A stretch of 57,054 nucleotides of DNA from an uncultured Pelagibacteraceae bacterium (GTDB lineage Bacteria; Pseudomonadota; Alphaproteobacteria; Pelagibacterales; Pelagibacteraceae), in assembly GCA_902615045.1 (NCBI GenBank), contig CACMNP010000004.1:1-57054 (forward strand). The letters are read 5' to 3'. Every line of letters begins with the position of its first letter. Position 1 is the first letter of the stretch. Shown in pieces: positions 1 to 9,437 of this stretch. The notes beneath the pieces are model-generated. The model did no database searches. It saw only the letters and a list, made by a program, of their open reading frames with translations, and was not told the DNA's origin. Position numbers and translations under genes: made by a program.

Positions 1-431
1 GTTTGATGGGAACTAAGTCAACAGGTAGCGGAAGAAGAGAAAGTTATAAACATGTCGTTTTACCAAGAATGAGAAATACAATGATGTTGTCAGGTAAATA
101 TTCGCAAGATGAAATGATAAGTTCAGTTGATAAAGGTATTTTCGCTGTAAGTTTTGGGGGAGGACAAGTAGACATAACTTCAGGAAAATTTGTCTTTAAC
201 TGCACGGAAGCATACGAAATCAATAATGGTAAAATTGGATCACCAATTAAAGGTGCTACATTAATTGGAGATGGACCATCAATTTTAAAAGAAGTTTCAT
301 TAGTGGGTAATGACATGAAATTAGATCCAGGTATTGGAACATGTGGGAAAGCTGGACAGGGTGTTCCAGTAGGAGTAGCTCAGCCATCAATTCTTATAAA
401 TAAGATGACTGTTGGTGGAACAAAACTTTAA
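1..431 (+). CDS. tldD: TldD metalloprotease, C-terminal part (5' end outside window)
   Basis: This is the C-terminal ~142 residues of TldD, partner of TldE/PmbA in a heterodimeric zinc protease that trims peptides in the cytoplasm. The reading frame is already open at base 1 and begins mid-protein. Visible family signatures are [43 protein letters not shown] and the C-terminal TVGGTKL. The zinc-binding HExxxH segment of TldD lies upstream and cannot be seen. The pmbA gene starts 6 bases after its stop, as is usual for the pair. Identity is near certain; the physiological substrate in this organism is unknown. Confidence 0.95.
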   Translation, partial: LMGTKSTGSGRRESYKHVVLPRMRNTMMLSGKYSQDEMISSVDKGIFAVSFGGGQVDITSGKFVFNCTEAYEINNGKIGSPIKGATLIGDGPSILKEVSLVGNDMKLDPGIGTCGKAGQGVPVGVAQPSILINKMTVGGTKL

Positions 432-436
432 TCTAA

Positions 437-1753
437 ATGATAAGGGATCAGGAATTTTTAAGAGATATAGCATCTTATTGTATTGAAAACTCTAAAAAAC
501 TAGGAGCCACGGATGTGGGTGTAAAAGTAATTCACTCTGTTTCAGAAAATGTTAGTTTTAGAAATAAAAAATTAGACGAGTCAAATAGAGCAGATAGTTT
601 TGCTGTCAATTTAACTACTTATATAGAGAAAAAAAAATCAAGCATTAATTCATCAGATTTATCTAAATCAAACTTAGAAAAACTAATAGAACGTTGTATT
701 GATGCTACAAAAATTACCCCATCAGATGAAAATAATTCGTTACCAGATAAAGATTTAATGTCTAAAGAGATAAGAGACCTTAATCTCTATGATGAAACAC
801 ATTATCCAAATGATAAAAAGATTGAATTTTTAAAAAAAGTTGAAGAAACAGCATCAACGGATGAAAAAATAGTTAATACTGAAGCTGGTTTTACCGAAAA
901 TAAAAATAATTTTATACTCGCAAACAGCAATGGTTTTTTAGGTGGATACAAAACCTCAAATTTTTCATCTTCATGTGTAGCTGTATCAAGAATTAATGGC
1001 GCAATGGAAAGAGATTATGAGTTTGGTAGCACAAGATTCTTGCAAGATATGATGAAACCAGAAGAAATTGGAAAAATAGCTGCCGACAAAGCAATAAAAA
1101 AGTTAGGTCCAAAAAAAATCAAGAGTGAAAAAATTGGCGTTATATTCGATAAAAGAATTTCCAAAGGAATATTAAGCACACTAGCAAGTGCAATAAGTGC
1201 GAGTGCTATTGCAAGAGGGACTTCTTTTTTAAAAGATCAAATCAATTCTGAAGTTTTTCCAAATTCAATTAATATCATCGATGATCCAAAAATTGAAAAA
1301 GGATTAGGCTCCCAAAACTTTGATAGCGAAGGTGTTGAGACCAATTCTTTGAAACTAGTTGAGAATGGTATTTTAAAAAATTATTTAATTGATACTTATT
1401 ATGGTAAAAAATTAAATTTAAAATCTAATGGAAGGTCTGGAGGAACAACAAACTTATACTTTGAAAACGGTACCTTAAGTTTTAAGAATTTGCTAAATTC
1501 AGAAAAAAAGTTTCTATACATAACAGAGACTATAGGCCATGGAGGTAATATTATTACAGGAGATTACTCAGTTGGAGCTTCAGGATTTATGGTTGAGGAT
1601 GGAGAATTAACTTACCCAGTAAGTGAAATAACTATAGCTGGAAATTTTAAGGAAATGTTTAAGAATATTACTTTGGCAAATGATTTAGAGATGAAGTACT
1701 CTACAAATGCACCTACACTTTTGATTAATCAAATGACAGTGGCTGGAAAATAA
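437..1753 (+). CDS. pmbA: PmbA/TldE, TldD-family protease subunit
   Basis: 438 residues, the full length for PmbA/TldE, the partner of TldD. Signs of the family are the N-terminal VKVIHSVSENVSFRNKKLDE segment, DPKIEKGLGSQNFDSEGVET in the middle, SNGRSGGTTNLYFENGT, and the C-terminal GDYSVGASGFMVEDGELTYPV and APTLLINQMTVAGK. The complex is known from work on microcin B17 maturation and CcdA antitoxin turnover in E. coli; what it cleaves here is not shown by the sequence. It lies 6 bases behind tldD, and the two are presumably cotranscribed. It ends directly against the stop of the convergent downstream gene. Confidence 0.93.
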   Translation: MIRDQEFLRDIASYCIENSKKLGATDVGVKVIHSVSENVSFRNKKLDESNRADSFAVNLTTYIEKKKSSINSSDLSKSNLEKLIERCIDATKITPSDENNSLPDKDLMSKEIRDLNLYDETHYPNDKKIEFLKKVEETASTDEKIVNTEAGFTENKNNFILANSNGFLGGYKTSNFSSSCVAVSRINGAMERDYEFGSTRFLQDMMKPEEIGKIAADKAIKKLGPKKIKSEKIGVIFDKRISKGILSTLASAISASAIARGTSFLKDQINSEVFPNSINIIDDPKIEKGLGSQNFDSEGVETNSLKLVENGILKNYLIDTYYGKKLNLKSNGRSGGTTNLYFENGTLSFKNLLNSEKKFLYITETIGHGGNIITGDYSVGASGFMVEDGELTYPVSEITIAGNFKEMFKNITLANDLEMKYSTNAPTLLINQMTVAGK

Positions 1754-2431
1754 TTATTGAATTTCTTTTAGCCTATATTCCCATAGACCCAATCTTTTAT
1801 AAGCTACTTTTATAATCAATGCTTTTTTCTTATCGTACCATATTTCAAAATTTAATTTTTTATTATCGGGTAGATTTGGGTTCGTAGAAAACAGTCTAAA
1901 ATGTTCAACATCATATTCTTTATTATAAAGTTTTATTTTTTTTTTCCCCAAAAATTCTATGTTTTGTTTTTTTACACTTCCAGATAAGGGACTTATTTGT
2001 GTTTCGGTTTGTAAAATTCTATGATTCCACCAATGACCAATTATATTTTCTTTATCAGCCTCTCCTTTATATGATGACCCATTAATTATAAACTTCTCTT
2101 TTTTTTCGTCAAAAATTAAATTTACATATTTTCTTTTATCATTTTGAAATGTTTCTGAGTTAAATGAAATTAATTGATCTCCAATATACTCCTCGGTTCC
2201 TCTGCTATTTACAGAGAACACTGTAACACCCAATAATTTTACATTGAAATTAGTCTTGTTTTTAACAATAAATTTATTTTCTTCTTTTTTAAAAGTAAAA
2301 ATACTTTCTCCAATTTTTTCATCATCTTTAAATATCTCCATTTCTATGTTTGAATAATTTTTATAGTGATCAGTATGTGCTTGCAAAAAAAGAGGAGATA
2401 AAACTAACAATATTACTAAGAATTTTCTCAT
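1754..2431 (-). CDS. Exported protein of unknown function, DUF6134-like
   Basis: 225 residues beginning with a clear signal peptide (MRKFLVILLVLSPLFLQA, likely cut after QAH or LQA), so the product is probably periplasmic. The rest is rich in alternating hydrophobic/charged residues typical of beta strands, with no transmembrane helix. The pattern 'IGESIFTFKKE...FNVKLLGVTVFS...GHWWN' resembles DUF6134 proteins, which have no assigned function; I recall this family from memory and could not confirm it. It is convergent with pmbA (zero gap) and divergent from the YczE-like gene, so it is probably a single-gene transcript. Confidence 0.7.
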   Translation of the reverse strand: MRKFLVILLVLSPLFLQAHTDHYKNYSNIEMEIFKDDEKIGESIFTFKKEENKFIVKNKTNFNVKLLGVTVFSVNSRGTEEYIGDQLISFNSETFQNDKRKYVNLIFDEKKEKFIINGSSYKGEADKENIIGHWWNHRILQTETQISPLSGSVKKQNIEFLGKKKIKLYNKEYDVEHFRLFSTNPNLPDNKKLNFEIWYDKKKALIIKVAYKRLGLWEYRLKEIQ

Positions 2432-2510
2432 TATTTCATATTATTTTAATTAACTTATTTGAACTTTATCTAGAATTTTTATGTTTAAAAGATAAATAGT
2501 CTAAAGAATT

Positions 2511-3158
2511 ATGTTTTTAACCATTAAAAATATCCCCTCAAAATCTTGGAGCTCAGAAAAACCTTTAAATTTAAAACCTAAATTTACAACTTTTTTACTT
2601 TTATGTGTTGGTTTATCTTTATTTGGGTTGGGAGAGGGTCTTTTATTAGTTTCTACTACTGGTAATTCTCCATGGTCTGTTCTTGCTGAGGGTTTATCAA
2701 ACATATTAAATATTTCGATCGGTTTATCTACATTCATAATAAGTATTGTTGTTTTAGGGTTTTGGTTTCCACTAAAACAAAAACCAGGAATTGGTACAAT
2801 TCTAAATATTCTAATTATAGCAGCGATAATCGATTTGACCCTTTTTCTCTTTGATCCACCTTTGACTACTTTTTCAAAATATATTCTTGCTGTATTTTCT
2901 GTTTTGCTTGTCGGTCTAGGAAGTGGCATATACTTAATTGCAAATTTAGGTCCTGGTCCTAGAGATGGATTGATGACGGGTCTAACAAAAAAAACTCAAC
3001 TTCCTATTGCTTTAATTCGAGCTACTTTAGAAATTTCAGCTGTTATATCTGGTTGGTATTTAGGAGGAACTGTTGGTTTGGGCACTATAATATTTGCATT
3101 TGGGATAGGCCCTGCTGTAGCTTTAGGAATCTATATTGTGGATAAAGTTACGAAGTAA
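2511..3158 (+). CDS. YczE/YitT-family integral membrane protein
   Basis: 215 residues with about five hydrophobic helices (approximately 23-45, 53-78, 87-105, 121-142, 155-200). The repeated Gly/Pro motifs GNSPWSVLAEGL (about residues 47-58) and NLGPGPRDGLMTGL (about 144-157) are the paired signature of the YczE/YitT family (BCR, YitT). The role of these proteins is not firmly known; B. subtilis YczE affects bacillaene synthesis and others are treated as putative transporters. The ATG at 2511 fits; 79 bases separate it from the divergent exported-protein gene. No partner gene points to a substrate. Confidence 0.75.
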   Translation: MFLTIKNIPSKSWSSEKPLNLKPKFTTFLLLCVGLSLFGLGEGLLLVSTTGNSPWSVLAEGLSNILNISIGLSTFIISIVVLGFWFPLKQKPGIGTILNILIIAAIIDLTLFLFDPPLTTFSKYILAVFSVLLVGLGSGIYLIANLGPGPRDGLMTGLTKKTQLPIALIRATLEISAVISGWYLGGTVGLGTIIFAFGIGPAVALGIYIVDKVTK

Positions 3159-3218
3159 ATGCTTTTAGTGGACAATTAGTCGATTGTTAATACTGAATAA
3201 AAATTGTAAGTATAAATC

Positions 3219-3674
3219 ATGTCTATAAAAAATTGGATGAAAGAATCTGCGAATATACTATTTGACGACAGTAAAAATGATTTAAGAGCACTTCCTAAAA
3301 CTGTGAGACTACAAATATTATTAGTTTTGAGTTTTATATGGACAACAGTATTTAGTTTATACGTATTTTCATATGCCACTTTTGCATTTGGTTGGGCAGG
3401 GACATATGTTGCTCATATAGGTTTAATATTTGCTGTTTATTATACTTTTAAACAATTTCATAGAGCTGAAGCAAAAGCTGTTAGTGTTTTTAAGACAAAA
3501 AATTTTGATCCATTTAAAATAATGACAATTGTTTTTGTCATAGTTTTTATTTTTGTTTTCTCAAAAGGAATTGAAGTATTGACAAGAACAAACTCTTACT
3601 CAATTCCATATGACGGACCTAGTAAATCAGCATTTGAAAAGTGGCTGCCTTTTACTAAAAATAAATCTGAATAA
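3219..3674 (+). CDS. Small membrane protein of unknown function
   Basis: 151 residues; I do not recognise a family. There is a charged N-terminal stretch (residues 1-28, MSIKNWMKESANILFDDSKN...) followed by three predicted membrane helices at about 30-52, 54-72 and 96-116, and a soluble tail of about 30 residues (SYSIPYDGPSKSAFEKWLPF). No Cys or His clusters suggest a metal or redox site. It follows the YczE-like gene by 60 bases on the same strand and converges on typA with only 6 bases between the stops. Composition matches the neighbours, giving no sign of transfer. Confidence 0.7.
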   Translation: MSIKNWMKESANILFDDSKNDLRALPKTVRLQILLVLSFIWTTVFSLYVFSYATFAFGWAGTYVAHIGLIFAVYYTFKQFHRAEAKAVSVFKTKNFDPFKIMTIVFVIVFIFVFSKGIEVLTRTNSYSIPYDGPSKSAFEKWLPFTKNKSE

Positions 3675-3680
3675 TAATTT

Positions 3681-5507
3681 TTAAGAAGCTTCTGATAATT
3701 TAGAGAGCTTTTTTCTCTCGTGAGGATCAAGCACAGCTTTCCTTAATCTGCATGAATTTGGCGTAATTTCTAGTGCTTCATCAGAATTTAACATGCTCAA
3801 TTGTTCAGCAATAGACATCTTTCTTACTGGAGTTAAAACAACATTTTCATCTGTTCCTTGTGTCCTCATATTTGTAAGTTTTTTACCTTTCATGACATTT
3901 ATAATCATATCACCAGGTTTAGGTGACAATCCTACAATCATACCCGAATAAACTGGGTCGTTATGAGTAACAAACATTTCTCCTCTTGCCTGTAGATTAT
4001 AAATTGCAAATGCTACTGCTTTTCCTTGTTCCATAGAGATTAATGCACCATTTCTTCTACCTTCCATATCTCCCTCAAATTTTCCATATGAATGGAATAT
4101 TCTGTTTATTACTCCTGTTCCTTTAGTTAGAGTAAGAAATCTACTAGTGTATCCCATTAAACCTCTAGTTGGTGCATGAAAGATTAATCGTTTTTTATTT
4201 TTTCCAGTATCTTTAAGATCTATTAATTTTCCTTTTCTTTTATTCATGGAGTCTATAACTTTAGAAGAGAACTCTTCATCTAGATCCATAGTAATTTCTT
4301 CAATAGGTTCTAATTTATCACCATTTTCATTTTTTTGAAATAAAACTCTAGGAGGGCTTACTGTCATTTCAAATCCTTCACGTCTCATTTGTGTTAGTAA
4401 TATTTCCAACATTAATTCACCTCTTCCACTTATTTCAAATGAGTCTTTGTTATTATTTTCTGAAAAAGAAATTCCAACATTATTTTGAGCTTCTTGAACT
4501 AATCTCTCTCTGATTTGAGTACTTGTAAGTTTTTTACCTTCTGTACCAGCTAATGGAGAACTATTTACTGTTATTTTGATAGACATCGTTGGTGGATCAA
4601 TTGGGGTTGCTTGTATTGGTGTATCTACCTCAGTATCACATATGGTATCAGCAACATTTGCTTTTTCTAATCCAGCGATAACTACAATATCTCCAGCTTC
4701 TCCAACTTCTATCGGTACTTTTTTTGTTCCCTCGTATCTAAATATTTTAGTCAACCTTCCCTCATCGACTTTTTCTCCATCCAGATTAATTGCCTTGATT
4801 TGTTGGTTTGCTTTTGCAGTACCTTGAGAAATTCTACCAACTAAACTTCTACCCAAAAAACTATCTGCATATAAAAGAGTCGAAAGCATTGCAAACGGCT
4901 TGGATTTGTCAAATTCTGCTGGATTCACATGATCTATTACTAAATCTAATAATGGGTTTAAATTCTCTCTTGGGCCATCTATTTCTTTAGATGCCCAACC
5001 AGATCTTCCACTTGCATAAATAACTGGAAAGTCTAATTGTTCTTCGTTGGCATCTAAGCTGACAAACAAGTCAAAAGTCTCATTTAAAACTTCATCTGCT
5101 CTTTGGTCAGCTTTATCTAATTTATTAATAACTACTATTGGTTTAAGGCCTTGTTTAAGTGCTTTAGCTAATACAAATTTAGTTTGAGGCATTACTCCTT
5201 CGGCTGAATCTATTAACAATAATGCACCATCAGCCATACTAAGAACTCTTTCAACTTCTGCAGCAAAATCTCTATGTCCAGGTGTATCAATAATATTAAT
5301 TCTTGAATCTTTCCAATTTATTGAAGCTGGTTTGGCAAGAATTGTAATACCTCTTTCCTTTTCAAGTTCACCGGAGTCCATAAGTCTTTCGTCAACAACT
5401 TCATTTTCTCTAAAAGAACCACTCTGTTTCATTAAGTTATCAATCAAAGTAGTTTTGCCATGGTCAACGTGAGCAATTATGGTGATGTTACGTATTGATG
5501 TTGTCAT
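3681..5507 (-). CDS. typA: Translational GTPase TypA/BipA
   Basis: 608 residues, the standard length. It is an EF-G-like GTPase that binds the ribosome and helps 50S assembly and stress adaptation. G-domain motifs are intact: G1 AHVDHGKT (12-19), G2 ERGIT (51-55), G3 DTPGH (74-78), G4 NKLD (128-131). The C-terminal half has the TypA-specific GRGELMLEILLTQMRREG and TRGLMGYTSRFLTLTKGTG. It lies downstream of groEL on the same strand but is separated from it by a strong hairpin terminator, so it should have its own promoter in the ~45 bases after that hairpin; no clear -35/-10 pair was found there. Confidence 0.96.
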   Translation of the reverse strand: MTTSIRNITIIAHVDHGKTTLIDNLMKQSGSFRENEVVDERLMDSGELEKERGITILAKPASINWKDSRINIIDTPGHRDFAAEVERVLSMADGALLLIDSAEGVMPQTKFVLAKALKQGLKPIVVINKLDKADQRADEVLNETFDLFVSLDANEEQLDFPVIYASGRSGWASKEIDGPRENLNPLLDLVIDHVNPAEFDKSKPFAMLSTLLYADSFLGRSLVGRISQGTAKANQQIKAINLDGEKVDEGRLTKIFRYEGTKKVPIEVGEAGDIVVIAGLEKANVADTICDTEVDTPIQATPIDPPTMSIKITVNSSPLAGTEGKKLTSTQIRERLVQEAQNNVGISFSENNNKDSFEISGRGELMLEILLTQMRREGFEMTVSPPRVLFQKNENGDKLEPIEEITMDLDEEFSSKVIDSMNKRKGKLIDLKDTGKNKKRLIFHAPTRGLMGYTSRFLTLTKGTGVINRIFHSYGKFEGDMEGRRNGALISMEQGKAVAFAIYNLQARGEMFVTHNDPVYSGMIVGLSPKPGDMIINVMKGKKLTNMRTQGTDENVVLTPVRKMSIAEQLSMLNSDEALEITPNSCRLRKAVLDPHERKKLSKLSEAS

Positions 5508-5550
5508 TTGCGCGTTCTTATATATTCAAAATATTTTTTTTCAATTCAAA

Positions 5551-5579
5551 AAAAAAGGGCAGTAAAAACTGCCCTTTTT
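5551..5579 (-). terminator. Intrinsic terminator of groESL
   Basis: A perfect stem with arms AAAAGGGCAGT and ACTGCCCTTTT around a 4-base loop, flanked on both sides by A/T runs. On the minus strand it comes 26 bases after the groEL stop and ends in a run of T, the classic rho-independent form. The symmetric A/T runs would let it work on the plus strand as well, but no plus-strand gene reads into it. It is the clearest terminator in the window; most other gene ends here have no hairpin. Confidence 0.88.
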
Positions 5580-5604
5580 GAATTTTTTTTGAGTAAAATT
5601 GGGA

Positions 5605-7272
<1,668 letters not shown>

Positions 7273-7279
7273 TTATTAT

Positions 7280-7573
7280 TTATTTACCTGTTGCAATACC
7301 CATAATGTCAGACTCTTTCATTATGCTGTACTCTTTACCATCAATTTTAACTTCTGTTCCTGACCACTTACCAAATAAAACTTTATCTCCTACTTTAACG
7401 TCCATAGGTATTAGTTTTCCATCTTCAGTTTTTGCACCTCCGCCGACAGCAACAACTTTACCTTCTTGAGGTTTTTCTTGAGCTGTATCTGGAATAATTA
7501 TTCCACCGGCAGTTTTTTCGCTGCTATCTAAAACTTCTATTAAAACACGGTCATGTAACGGTTTAAACTTCAT
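7280..7573 (-). CDS. groES: Co-chaperonin GroES (10 kDa)
   Basis: 97 residues, usual length. It caps the GroEL ring. The N-terminal [13 protein letters not shown], the mobile loop [18 protein letters not shown] (about 17-34) and [18 protein letters not shown] are diagnostic. The strong Shine-Dalgarno AAAGGAG at 7581-7587 sits seven bases before the ATG. First gene of the groESL operon; a candidate heat-shock promoter lies just upstream (7600-7628). A full CIRCE element is absent. Confidence 0.98.
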   Translation of the reverse strand: MKFKPLHDRVLIEVLDSSEKTAGGIIIPDTAQEKPQEGKVVAVGGGAKTEDGKLIPMDVKVGDKVLFGKWSGTEVKIDGKEYSIMKESDIMGIATGK

Positions 7574-7599
7574 ACGAATTCTCCTTTAAATTAGCAGTC

Positions 7600-7628
7600 A
7601 TATAGAGACATATTTAATAATTTTCAAG
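7600..7628 (-). promoter_or_regulatory. Candidate RpoH (sigma-32) promoter of groESL
   Basis: On the minus strand, CTTGAAA (7622-7628) is followed after about 14 bases by CTCTATAT (7600-7607). This resembles the heat-shock -35 (CTTGAAA) and -10 (CCCCATNT, in alphaproteobacteria often C-T-A-T-A-T) elements, and the position, about 25-55 bases before the groES start, is right. The match is by eye, and the -10 box is imperfect. A 14-base palindrome overlaps the -35. Confidence 0.45.
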
Positions 7629-7636
7629 ATCTTGAA
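7623..7636. promoter_or_regulatory. 14-base perfect palindrome between groES and the HAD gene
   Basis: TTCAAGATCTTGAA reads the same on both strands. It overlaps the candidate -35 of the groES promoter and gives a CTTGAA hexamer on each strand. It may be an operator for a dimeric regulator, or simply two opposed promoter -35 elements of this divergent region. There is no poly-T tail or stem-loop spacing, so it is not a terminator. Confidence 0.4.
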
Positions 7637-7695
7637 TAAAAATTATGGTCTAAAAAACTCAAGAATTATGCATATTTTTAAGCTATACCTCAGAG

Positions 7696-8511
7696 ATGTC
7701 TCAAAACTTAGATAATCCTGGATTAAGATCAATCTTTAATCAATATAACCTATTCTACATCGATATTTGGGGTGTCATACATAATGGAGTTGAAATATTT
7801 AATGATTCTTTGGAAGTTTTACAAAATTTAAAAAATGAAAATAAAGAATTTGTCTTACTCACAAATGCACCTAGGCCAAATTTAACAGTAATTAATTTTT
7901 TGAAAAAAATTGGATTAAAAGATTTTCATGAAAATGTTTATACTTCAGGTGAGGCATCTTTAAAATTTTTATTAAATAATTTTATCGATCAAAAGTTTTT
8001 TCATATTGGTCAAGTTAAGGATTTTGATTTATTTAGAAAATTTAATCAAAATAAAGTAAATAGAATCGAGGAATCTGATTATATTATTTGTACTGGGTTG
8101 TTCGAAAACAAAATGACAAATTTAAATTATTATAAAGATACTTTAAAAGAGCAATTAGAAAAAAAATTCATTTGTACTAATCCTGATTTAATAGTTGATA
8201 AAGGAAATGTAAGAGAATATTGCGCAGGTTCCGTAGCAAAAGCTTTTGAAGAAATAGGAGGAAAAGTAATTTATTTTGGTAAACCCTACTCTCCTGTTTA
8301 CAATCTATCAGCCAACATTAGTAATAAAAATGTGTTATGCATTGGAGATAATATGAATACAGATATAAAAGGAGCGAATAATCAAAACTTTGATAGCTTA
8401 TTAATTACGAGTGGCATTCACAATAAAGAGTTTACTAATTATGGTATTAATAAATTAGAAAAAATATATGGAACTAGCGTTAATTACATTCAAACAAAAT
8501 TGAAATGGTGA
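7696..8511 (+). CDS. HAD-superfamily class IIA hydrolase (TIGR01459-like)
   Basis: 271 residues. The N-terminal FYIDIWGVIHNG (about 20-31) is the motif I of a subgroup of class IIA HAD phosphatases in which the usual second Asp is replaced by Trp (D-x-W-G). The C-terminal motif CIGDNMNTDIKGANN holds the Mg-binding Asp pair. The class includes sugar-phosphate and p-nitrophenyl phosphatases; the true substrate is not known. It overlaps ribF by 7 bases, so the two are probably translated together, and a role near flavin metabolism (for example phosphate removal from a pathway intermediate) is possible but unproven. Confidence 0.82.
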   Translation: MSQNLDNPGLRSIFNQYNLFYIDIWGVIHNGVEIFNDSLEVLQNLKNENKEFVLLTNAPRPNLTVINFLKKIGLKDFHENVYTSGEASLKFLLNNFIDQKFFHIGQVKDFDLFRKFNQNKVNRIEESDYIICTGLFENKMTNLNYYKDTLKEQLEKKFICTNPDLIVDKGNVREYCAGSVAKAFEEIGGKVIYFGKPYSPVYNLSANISNKNVLCIGDNMNTDIKGANNQNFDSLLITSGIHNKEFTNYGINKLEKIYGTSVNYIQTKLKW

Positions 8512-9431
8512 ACAAAATTAAAATCTACAAAAATTTTAAGATTTTGAGAAAACATCAAAATGCCATGATATTAATTGGTAATTTTGATGGGTTACACTTG
8601 GGTCATCAGAGATTATTTAAAGAAGCAAAAAAATATAAAAAAAAATATAATTCAAAAATTGGAGTAGTGACTTTTGATCCAATACCAAAAATGTATTTTG
8701 ATAAAAGTATTACGAATTATCGACTTTCAAATCTTAATCAAAAGAGCAGATATTTTAGTGATTATAAGGTAGATTTTTTAATAAATAAAAAATTTGATAA
8801 AAAATTCTCCAAAATATCTTGTCATAATTTTATTAAAAATATTTTATGCAAAAGATTAAGTGCAGATTATATTTTTGTTAGTAATAATTTTAGATTTGGA
8901 AATAAGAGAGAGGGGGACGTAAATTTATTAAAAAGATTTCAAAAAAAATATAATTACAAATTAATTAATCCAAAACCGTTATATAAAAAAAAAAAAATTA
9001 TTTCCTCAACATTAATTAGAAAATTAATTGAAAATGGTAATTTAAAAATTGCAAATCAACTTTTATCAAGAAATTGGTCAATAGAAGGTGTTGTAGAAAA
9101 GGGTAGAATGATGGGAAGAAAAATTGGCTTTCCTACATGCAACATAAATATAAAAAATTATGTAATACCAAAAGTAGGAGTTTATGCAGTTGATGTTTAT
9201 ATCGAAAAAAACAGAAAAAAGATCAAAGGAATAGCAAATATTGGGTATAGGCCTACTTTTAATCAAAAAAAATTATTATTAGAGGTAAATTTATTTAAAT
9301 TTTCTGGAAATCTTTATAATAAAAATCTAACTATTAATTTTACAAAATTTATTAGAGGAGAAACAAAATTTAAAAATATTGATGCTTTGAAAAAACAAAT
9401 AAATAAAGATATCAAAGTTGCCAAAAGATAA
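8505..9431 (+). CDS. ribF: Bifunctional riboflavin kinase / FAD synthetase
   Basis: 308 residues. It converts riboflavin to FMN and FMN to FAD. The N-terminal nucleotidyltransferase domain has GNFDGLHLGHQ (25-35) and the STLIRKLIENG motif; the C-terminal kinase domain has GRMMGRKIGFPTCNI and GVYAVDV, with NIGYRPTF further on. The length is typical. It starts inside the end of the HAD gene and ends 6 bases before ileS. Very rich in Lys/Asn/Ile, like other genes here. The RibF-ileS-lspA order is common in proteobacteria. Confidence 0.95.
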   Translation: MVNKIKIYKNFKILRKHQNAMILIGNFDGLHLGHQRLFKEAKKYKKKYNSKIGVVTFDPIPKMYFDKSITNYRLSNLNQKSRYFSDYKVDFLINKKFDKKFSKISCHNFIKNILCKRLSADYIFVSNNFRFGNKREGDVNLLKRFQKKYNYKLINPKPLYKKKKIISSTLIRKLIENGNLKIANQLLSRNWSIEGVVEKGRMMGRKIGFPTCNINIKNYVIPKVGVYAVDVYIEKNRKKIKGIANIGYRPTFNQKKLLLEVNLFKFSGNLYNKNLTINFTKFIRGETKFKNIDALKKQINKDIKVAKR

Positions 9432-9437
9432 AATTTT

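Noticed and set aside
7591-7617. CIRCE element (HrcA site) upstream of groES
   Set aside because: Only one half (TTAGCAGTC, one mismatch) is present; the expected GAGTGCTAA after nine bases is not there.
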